Virus record (IMG/VR): IMGVR_UViG_3300042691_033130
Location: 1 to 39,463 of that record
Strand: one strand, 5' to 3'
Origin: a virus
DNA length: 39,463 bases
This document shows positions 34,853-39,463 of this stretch, in pieces. Position 1 is the stretch's first letter. Every line of letters begins with the position of its first letter. The translations under genes were made by a program, and so were the position numbers. Under the pieces are notes generated by a model. That model ran no database searches. It had not been told where the DNA came from and saw only the letters and a list, made by a program, of their open reading frames with translations.

Positions 34853-35980
34853 ATGGCCAATCTTACTGAAACTCAGATACACTGGGACAACAAAACCTAT
34901 AACTATGACCTTTCGGTTTACGATTGGCCAGCATGGGCACTGGGTGTGATTCAAGAAATCGCCCCACAAGTGAAAGAACTAGAAACCATTCATGAAGTGC
35001 TGTCGCCCACAGACATTTTGCGTGTGAGCAATCATGTGCAAAATGCCTGTAGCCGTAGAGATTTTATGGAAAGATTTGATGAATTCGCTGCCCAATGTGT
35101 GCCCAGTCGCATTGGCAACCGACGTTACATGATACAACGGCAAGGCACTTTACGTGTGGTCATACCCAATCAAGAAAGTGTGGGTCGTAGATTGGCCTTC
35201 CATCAGGGCATATTTGTTGGCAACGGTCGAGGCTGCAGAACCATATGGACACCGTTTACCAAGGCACATGGAACCAATACCATGTGGATGCTGGACCTGG
35301 ATATCAGTAGAGACATCACCAAACGTGTGCTAGCTGAAAAGTGGAGCTTGGATCGTTTTGAAGATGAATGCCTAAAGCATGCCTGGCCTGTGACACTGAG
35401 TCCGGGACAAAGTCATTTGTTTTTCCAGGAACACTTGCATGGTAACAAGAACAATCTGGAAGGCTATACCCGAGTGAGCATGGACATGCGTATCCTGATC
35501 GAAGGCGAAGAGTGGGGTCGCAGATTACCTGGCGGCTTCATGCGCTTGCCTGGTGACTATGAAGTCACACAAACACATGACTACACCGGTGCTAGATTCA
35601 TTACCTATGCAGGTTGGAACAGCACATTCAGCAAACACATTCCTCTACCCATGCAACGTGCGGTAATCGAACCCTATTGTCAAAAAAACAAAATTGCCTA
35701 TACCAGTTATGAGTTTGAAAACGAACACATGGATTGGCAACCTGGACTTGAATGGTACATCAAAGAACGTCCCGACGGTATTGTGTTGTGCAGCATGTAT
35801 TGCATGACCGATAATGTAGAAAGACGTCTTGAACTGTTGCATCTGGCTCTGGATCTTGGTGTTGAACTGCACTTTGCCAACGAACTGGTCAGCCTTAAGA
35901 CCATGGCCGATCTAGAAAAGATCGAAACCTATCTTAATTTTGCTGTGCCAAAATCTGGTCCTTATGTTTGGGAAATTTAA
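34853..35980 (+). CDS. Two-domain sporadic-carbohydrate-cluster-like protein (2OG oxygenase plus LIC12192-type domain)
   Basis: 375 residues with two parts. Residues about 75-255 look like the 2OG-Fe(II) oxygenase family of sporadic carbohydrate clusters: H117 in FHQGIFVGNGRG, LFFQEHLHG with H196-G-N-x-N, and TRVSMDMRI with R207. Residues about 265-365 (RAVIEPYCQKNKIAYTSYEFENEHMDWQPGLEWYIKERPDGIVLCSMYCMTDNVERRLELLHLALDLGVELHFANE) resemble the LIC12192-type partner protein, normally encoded by a separate gene. So this appears to be a fusion. It may act in surface sugar chemistry. Start ATG 34853 follows AAGGAAAC. Confidence 0.62.
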   Translation: MANLTETQIHWDNKTYNYDLSVYDWPAWALGVIQEIAPQVKELETIHEVLSPTDILRVSNHVQNACSRRDFMERFDEFAAQCVPSRIGNRRYMIQRQGTLRVVIPNQESVGRRLAFHQGIFVGNGRGCRTIWTPFTKAHGTNTMWMLDLDISRDITKRVLAEKWSLDRFEDECLKHAWPVTLSPGQSHLFFQEHLHGNKNNLEGYTRVSMDMRILIEGEEWGRRLPGGFMRLPGDYEVTQTHDYTGARFITYAGWNSTFSKHIPLPMQRAVIEPYCQKNKIAYTSYEFENEHMDWQPGLEWYIKERPDGIVLCSMYCMTDNVERRLELLHLALDLGVELHFANELVSLKTMADLEKIETYLNFAVPKSGPYVWEI

Positions 35981-35992
35981 TCAAGGAAGAAC

Positions 35993-36670
35993 ATGATAAC
36001 AAACACATTTATTCAATCTGCTGAAAGTCTAAACACCGCTGTGGCGGGTGTGTTGTCACGCATGGCCGGTGGCATAGTGGCCACCATGTTAGTGGCCATG
36101 ATTGTCACTGCACTTGGTCTTGTGCCTGTGCTGTTTTCAGGTGTACTGGGCTATGTGATTGTGTTTTTGCCCCTGCTCATGAGCCTTTATCTTGCATGGA
36201 AAGGTGAAAGCATGGATCAAGAACAAATTAAATTTTGGTTCTTTGCTTTTGCATCGGCCATGGGTCTGAGCTTGAGTCTGCTGTTCAAGGTATACACCAG
36301 TGCCAGCATAGTTCAGGCCTTGGTATGTACCACTGTGAGTTTTCTAACACTAGCTGGTTGGGGATATTTTACCAAACGAGATCTTTCAGGATTTGGTCCC
36401 TGGCTTATAGCAGGCGTTATAGGCCTGGTGGTGGCCAGCTTGCTGAATATATTTTTTGCCAGTGGAACCTTCCAACTAATTATTAACCTATTGACCATTG
36501 TGATATTTCTGGGCTTAACCGCTTATGACATGAATCGCATTAGAGATGAGTTTTATCTAGCCGATCATGACTCAGTGAGTAGACTACAATGGTTTGGAGC
36601 ACTTAGCTTGTACATAAACTTTATTAATATTTTTGTTTCATTGTTACAGCTATTGGGGTCTAAAGAATGA
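35993..36670 (+). CDS. Bax inhibitor-1 (UPF0005/YccA-like) membrane protein
   Basis: 225 residues with about seven membrane helices. Family landmarks: a cytoplasmic start then VAGVLSRMAGGIVATMLVAMIVTAL, the paired ALVCTTVSFLTLAGWGYFTKRDLSGFG segment, and LTAYDMNRIRDEF with GALSLYINFINIFVSLLQLLG at the end. In E. coli YccA inhibits the FtsH/HflB membrane protease; a phage copy could stabilise membrane proteins or delay lysis. RBS AGGAAG. It overlaps the following gene by 4 bases. Confidence 0.9.
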   Translation: MITNTFIQSAESLNTAVAGVLSRMAGGIVATMLVAMIVTALGLVPVLFSGVLGYVIVFLPLLMSLYLAWKGESMDQEQIKFWFFAFASAMGLSLSLLFKVYTSASIVQALVCTTVSFLTLAGWGYFTKRDLSGFGPWLIAGVIGLVVASLLNIFFASGTFQLIINLLTIVIFLGLTAYDMNRIRDEFYLADHDSVSRLQWFGALSLYINFINIFVSLLQLLGSKE

Positions 36671-36855
36671 CACAAGAAACACCTGCTCGATTCACACGAA
36701 CTATTCAAGAAGATTCTGAAGGCTCAGGAGAACTTGTGATTGATCTTGGCAATGAAATTTGCGATATGCTGGGGTGGCAAGTGGGAGATGTGATCGAGTG
36801 GATTGATAACAAGGATGGCACATGGATTCTACAGAAGAAAAATACCAACAACTGA
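36667..36855 (+). CDS. AbrB/MazE-like small protein
   Basis: 62 residues: FTRTIQEDSEGSGELVIDLGNEICDMLGWQVGDVIEWIDNKDGTWILQKK. The pattern G-x-L-V-I-x-[LF]-x-x-E-[IV]-x-x-x-L-G-W-x-x-G-D-x-[IV]-x-W fits swapped-hairpin AbrB-type domains, frequent as small phage proteins. DNA binding is possible. The next gene starts inside its end. Confidence 0.72.
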   Translation: MTQETPARFTRTIQEDSEGSGELVIDLGNEICDMLGWQVGDVIEWIDNKDGTWILQKKNTNN

Positions 36856-37406
36856 AATCTGCATTGGAAAACTATCCAATGTCAGATAATACCGAAACCA
36901 AGGAAGATATTCCTCCAAGTTTGTTTCAGTCTGATCGTTTAGACTTTTCTGCGCTGGACAGTTTAAGTATTCAATCGCTGACCACTGCTCAAATCAGCAC
37001 GATTGATCTTAGTTCTTTGAATTCTTTAGGCTCAATAAGTCCTAATGTCTACACCATCACAGGCGGCAGTGGCGGCACGTATGCAGGCGGTGGAGGTGGT
37101 GGTGGAGGTAGCGGTGGTGTGTATATATCTCCCAATACCATGCCAATGCAGAACGGTACGACCACGGGCTGGACTTACTCTAATCCATATAATGGCACTG
37201 TTAAAATACAAGCTGATGATCTAGAGATCAATGGTAAAAGTGTAATGAAGACTCTAGAAAGAATAGAGATTCAATTGGGTCTATTGGATCATGATGATAA
37301 ACTGGAACAGGACTGGAAAGAGCTGAGAGACTTGGGCGACAAATATCGCCGTGCGAAAAAACGCATCGAAGACAAACTAGAAACATTTAACCGATTGAAA
37401 AAATGA
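36822..37406 (+). CDS. Phage protein with glycine-rich middle, 194 residues
   Basis: Three parts: an acidic helical/Ser-Leu-rich N-terminal part, a Gly-rich linker at residues 81-99 (GGSGGTYAGGGGGGGGSGG), and a C-terminal region QADDLEINGKSVMKTLERIEIQLGLLDHDDKLEQDWKELRDLGDKYRRAKKRIEDKLETF. The last part is a pattern I recall from phages (E-I-x-G-x-S-[VL]-x-x-T-L-x-x-I-E-x-[RQ]-L-x-[LM]-L). It looks structural or assembly related. Start could be 36879. The 3' end overlaps nadE by 4 bases. Confidence 0.66.
   Translation: MDSTEEKYQQLKSALENYPMSDNTETKEDIPPSLFQSDRLDFSALDSLSIQSLTTAQISTIDLSSLNSLGSISPNVYTITGGSGGTYAGGGGGGGGSGGVYISPNTMPMQNGTTTGWTYSNPYNGTVKIQADDLEINGKSVMKTLERIEIQLGLLDHDDKLEQDWKELRDLGDKYRRAKKRIEDKLETFNRLKK
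37086..37119 (+). repeat. GGN codon repeat in the glycine-rich gene
   Basis: About ten GG pairs spaced 3 bases apart (GGCGGTGGAGGTGGTGG...). Two-tetrad G-quadruplexes and slippage are possible. Confidence 0.5.
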
Positions 37407-38176
37407 AAGCAAAAAAACGTATCAAGCACATAGTCAAGTGGATCAAGAACTATGCGTATGATCATAAGATTCAAAAACTTGTGGTGGGCGTGAGTGGCGG
37501 TATTGACAGTGCAGTGGTCAGTACTCTTTGCGCTCATACTGGAATACCAACTATAGTGCTTAGTATGCCAATTCATCAGAGTGAACATACACATAATCTA
37601 AGCCGAGCACATTGTGAGTGGTTAGTAGAAAATTTCTCCAACGTGCAAGACCGTACTTTTGATCTTACCACGGTGTTTGATGAGTTCAATAAACTTTTCG
37701 TAGACCATCGCAGCGATCTAGCATTTGCCAACAGTCGCTCAAGACTGCGCATGATGTGTTTGTATCAAGTGGCTCAAAGTGAAAACGGTATTGTGGTTGG
37801 TACTGGCAATCTTGTAGAAGACTTTGGTCTGGGATTCTTTACCAAATATGGCGATGGCGGCGTGGATATCAGTCCCATTGGCAACTGCTTGAAAACTGAA
37901 GTTTGGAAAATGGGCAGCGAACTAGGTGTCTTACTAGAAATTATAGATGCCGCGCCCACAGACGGACTCTGGGACGATCAGCGCACAGATGAGGATCAAC
38001 TTGGCATGAGTTATAGGGATCTTGAGCGCATGATGGAAATTGACACATGGTCTAACAAAAAAATTCTTGAATCGGTCACCCCAGAAGATTTGGAAAAATT
38101 GCTCAAATATCGCGTCATACGGCGCCGAAATCTGCATAAAATGACACCAATTCCGGTGTGCATGTTTGACAAATAA
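37403..38176 (+). CDS. nadE: NH3-dependent NAD+ synthetase
   Basis: A 257-residue protein with the ATP-pyrophosphatase P-loop S31-G-G-I-D-S-A in VVGVSGGIDSAVVS, LANANSR-equivalent ANSRSRLRMMCLYQVA, GTGNLVEDFGLGFFTKYGDGGVDISPIGNCLKTEVW, and PTDGLWDDQRTDEDQLGMSYRDLE. These match NadE from end to end. It has no N-terminal nitrilase glutaminase domain, so it should use ammonia. It makes NAD+ from NaAD in the last step of NAD synthesis. In a phage it would keep NAD pools up and could counter NAD-depleting defences. It overlaps the preceding gene by 4 bases. Confidence 0.93.
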   Translation: MKAKKRIKHIVKWIKNYAYDHKIQKLVVGVSGGIDSAVVSTLCAHTGIPTIVLSMPIHQSEHTHNLSRAHCEWLVENFSNVQDRTFDLTTVFDEFNKLFVDHRSDLAFANSRSRLRMMCLYQVAQSENGIVVGTGNLVEDFGLGFFTKYGDGGVDISPIGNCLKTEVWKMGSELGVLLEIIDAAPTDGLWDDQRTDEDQLGMSYRDLERMMEIDTWSNKKILESVTPEDLEKLLKYRVIRRRNLHKMTPIPVCMFDK

Positions 38177-38337
38177 ATCAATTTGCAGTAATATACTACT
38201 TTTAGTTTTATCTACGTATATCATACTACTGTCAAACCATATATAAAACTACCATGAAAAAACTTTCAAGGATGTCTATGGACCTGAATACGCAAACTAG
38301 TAAGGATTTGTCGGCATCCCAAAAGGGAGAATATGAT

Positions 38338-38877
38338 ATGGCAACAATATTGAGAATAATACTGTTCACATTGACTTTGTTTTTGAGTTTCACCATTGTC
38401 AAGTGGGCAGTGAACCTAAAGCATAGAGATATGCAAGTCAGTACCAATCATCACGTGAGTTCGGTTTCGGACATTGACCGTAAGCTGAATTGCATGACCA
38501 AAAACATCTATTATGAAGCTGCGTTTGAACCAGCGGAAGGAAAACTTGCTGTGGCTCAGGTGGTTATGAACCGAGCGGCCAGTGGACAATTTCCAAATGA
38601 TGTATGTCAAGTGATAGCACAGAAAACTGTGTTTCATAGTGGCGTGGTTTGTCAATTCAGTTGGCTTTGTGACGGCAGTGAAAAGACTCGCCCAATCAAT
38701 CGTGCTATGTGGGATGAAAGTCGCGAAGCAGCCAAAAAAGTCCTACTTGAAGGATTTAGGTTGCCTAGTTTGAAAAATGCCATGTACTACCATGCAGACT
38801 ATGTCAACCCACGATGGCCCATGAAACCAGTGATAAAAATTGGCCGGCATATCTTCTACAATCCTAAGAACACATGA
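38338..38877 (+). CDS. SleB/CwlJ-type cell-wall hydrolase (signal-anchored)
   Basis: 179 residues with an N-terminal membrane anchor (ILRIILFTLTLFLSFTIVKWAV) and a hydrolase domain: CMTKNIYYEAAFEPAEGKLAVAQVVMNRA with the catalytic-like E60 in Y-Y-E-A, PNDVCQVIAQ, CQFSWLCDG, and NAMYYHADYVNPRW. This is the SleB/CwlJ hydrolase_2 family that cleaves peptidoglycan. I prefer ATG 38338 because GGGAG lies 9 bases upstream; ATG 38254 would add 28 residues without a ribosome-binding site. It may be an endolysin or virion-associated enzyme, exported by its anchor. The 160-base upstream gap holds no clear promoter. Confidence 0.86.
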   Translation: MATILRIILFTLTLFLSFTIVKWAVNLKHRDMQVSTNHHVSSVSDIDRKLNCMTKNIYYEAAFEPAEGKLAVAQVVMNRAASGQFPNDVCQVIAQKTVFHSGVVCQFSWLCDGSEKTRPINRAMWDESREAAKKVLLEGFRLPSLKNAMYYHADYVNPRWPMKPVIKIGRHIFYNPKNT

Positions 38878-39206
38878 TGAACTTTCTTGACCAACTGCGC
38901 AATCTAAAACTGGACTTTACTCCGATTATTGCTTGGATACGCGAGCACACTCCACATATCAGTGCTACTGCTTTGCAGTTGCTGGCAGTGGTACTGCTGC
39001 ATGCTACAACCATTCCAAGTCTCCTAAGTGTGATGATGGCATGGACTGATAGAATGCCCATGCTTGACATGGTGGTGTTGGTCTGGGCTGGATTGATAGC
39101 CTTGTTTTGTCAGGCTCTTGTGGTACGTAATCAACTGATAGCAGTTGTGATTTCAGTTGGATTCATGCTACAAAGTCTGTTCATGGCCATGATCTTTTTC
39201 CGGTAA
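38874..39206 (+). CDS. Integral membrane protein, 110 residues
   Basis: Three hydrophobic helices (about ALQLLAVVLLHATTIPSLLSV, LDMVVLVWAGLIALFCQALVV and LIAVVISVGFMLQSLFMAMIFF) after a short amphipathic start. It overlaps the hydrolase gene by 4 bases. The position right behind a peptidoglycan hydrolase makes a holin-like or lysis-accessory role attractive, but the topology also fits a generic membrane protein. Confidence 0.62.
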   Translation: MMNFLDQLRNLKLDFTPIIAWIREHTPHISATALQLLAVVLLHATTIPSLLSVMMAWTDRMPMLDMVVLVWAGLIALFCQALVVRNQLIAVVISVGFMLQSLFMAMIFFR

Positions 39207-39214
39207 AATCACGT

Positions 39215-39243
39215 TTGACCAGGAACAATATTCATGCTAGAAT
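39215..39243 (+). promoter_or_regulatory. Promoter, TTGACC class, leaderless type
   Basis: TTGACC, 17 bases, TAGAAT, then 6 bases to ATG 39250, the same geometry as at 29244. Confidence 0.7.
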
Positions 39244-39249
39244 TAGCAC

Positions 39250-39463
39250 ATGAATCACACTTCTCAACCTGCGAAAAACATCATGGAAACCGGAAGCTGG
39301 GCAGATGCTCGTGCTTACCGTGTGGCCTGCGACTGTCATCACAATCAACATGATCTAGACGTCTGGATTGAAGTTGTTCCAGAATCAGACTCCAAAGATA
39401 TCACTGTGACCTTTTACAAAGATATCTATGTGCCATTTTGGAAAAGCGGATACAATAGATTGC
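39250..39463 (+). CDS. Hypothetical protein, 5' part (runs off window)
   Basis: About 71 residues visible: MNHTSQPAKNIMETGSWADARAYRVACDCHHNQHDLDVWIEVVPESDSKDITVTFYKDIYVPF. The ACDC-x-x-x-x-H-D-L start followed by beta strands (VWIEV, ITVTFYKD) resembles small phage proteins with a conserved C-x-C near residue 27. It has a probable leaderless mRNA. Nothing more can be said because the end is missing. Confidence 0.6.
   Translation, partial: MNHTSQPAKNIMETGSWADARAYRVACDCHHNQHDLDVWIEVVPESDSKDITVTFYKDIYVPFWKSGYNRL

Noticed and set aside
38254-38337. Upstream start for the cell-wall hydrolase
   Set aside because: ATG 38254 lacks a ribosome-binding site and the added 28 residues are polar, whereas ATG 38338 follows GGGAG and opens with the membrane anchor.

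Overview
The window looks like an accessory stretch of a large tailed-phage genome, probably a T4-like or jumbo phage. It has about 80 tightly packed and mostly co-oriented genes, many ATGA or TAATG stop/start overlaps, dozens of proteins under 100 residues, one CAT-anticodon tRNA, and two arrays of small paralogous genes. No capsid, tail, terminase, polymerase or integrase gene is visible, so the phage assignment is inferred from architecture and from gene types I recognise as typical of such phages. A phasin-like gene, an entericidin-like lipoprotein gene and a DUF2061-like gene point to a Gram-negative, polyhydroxyalkanoate-storing proteobacterial host, perhaps a freshwater betaproteobacterium.

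Layout. 1-3.3 kb: small-molecule and sugar enzymes (end of a nucleotide-sugar dehydrogenase, a 2OG-Fe(II) oxygenase, an amidinotransferase, a gamma-glutamylcyclotransferase-like protein) and a UvdE-type UV endonuclease. 3.3-5.6 kb: small membrane and zinc-ribbon proteins, a reverse-strand EF-hand membrane protein and an unknown 290-residue protein. 5.6-8.3 kb: a phasin unit closed by a terminator, then an envelope operon (entericidin-like lipoprotein, larger lipoprotein, secreted protein). 8.3-11 kb: two ClpP-type proteases flank a reverse-strand gene. 11-13.4 kb: an asparagine-synthase-like protein converges on a radical SAM enzyme. 13.4-16.8 kb: small genes on repeated promoters, including an array of MNERI...FAELIV paralogs, a SWIM zinc finger and a possible DNA-binding protein. 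16.9-23.1 kb: conserved phage-type unknowns, a TylF-like methyltransferase, and a pair with a DGQHT motif and an EHVIP motif.

23.2-24.8 kb: an unusual redox operon, AhpC-type peroxiredoxin, periplasmic c-type cytochrome, AhpD-type reductase, then a DUF2061-like membrane protein. 24.9-29.2 kb: small genes, including seven consecutive paralogs ending in F-x-L-[RK]-W, then the tRNA, whose acceptor stem is extended by a flanking inverted repeat. 29.2-33.5 kb: more small genes and a second 2OG oxygenase. 33.5-39.4 kb: a methyltransferase-like protein, an apparent fusion of two sporadic-carbohydrate-cluster domains, a Bax-inhibitor-1 membrane protein, a glycine-rich protein, an NAD synthetase and a SleB-type cell-wall hydrolase.

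Regulation is repetitive. At least ten promoters read TTGACC or TTGGCC, 17-18 bases, then TATAAT-like, and several share a leader ending in the ribosome-binding site. Two such promoters lie six bases from an ATG and should give leaderless mRNAs. The phasin and peroxiredoxin promoters share TGCACTGCAATA, a candidate operator. Together the genes suggest control of host storage granules, oxidative stress, membrane proteostasis, NAD supply and glycan chemistry. These roles are inferred from sequence families read by eye; no database search was run.
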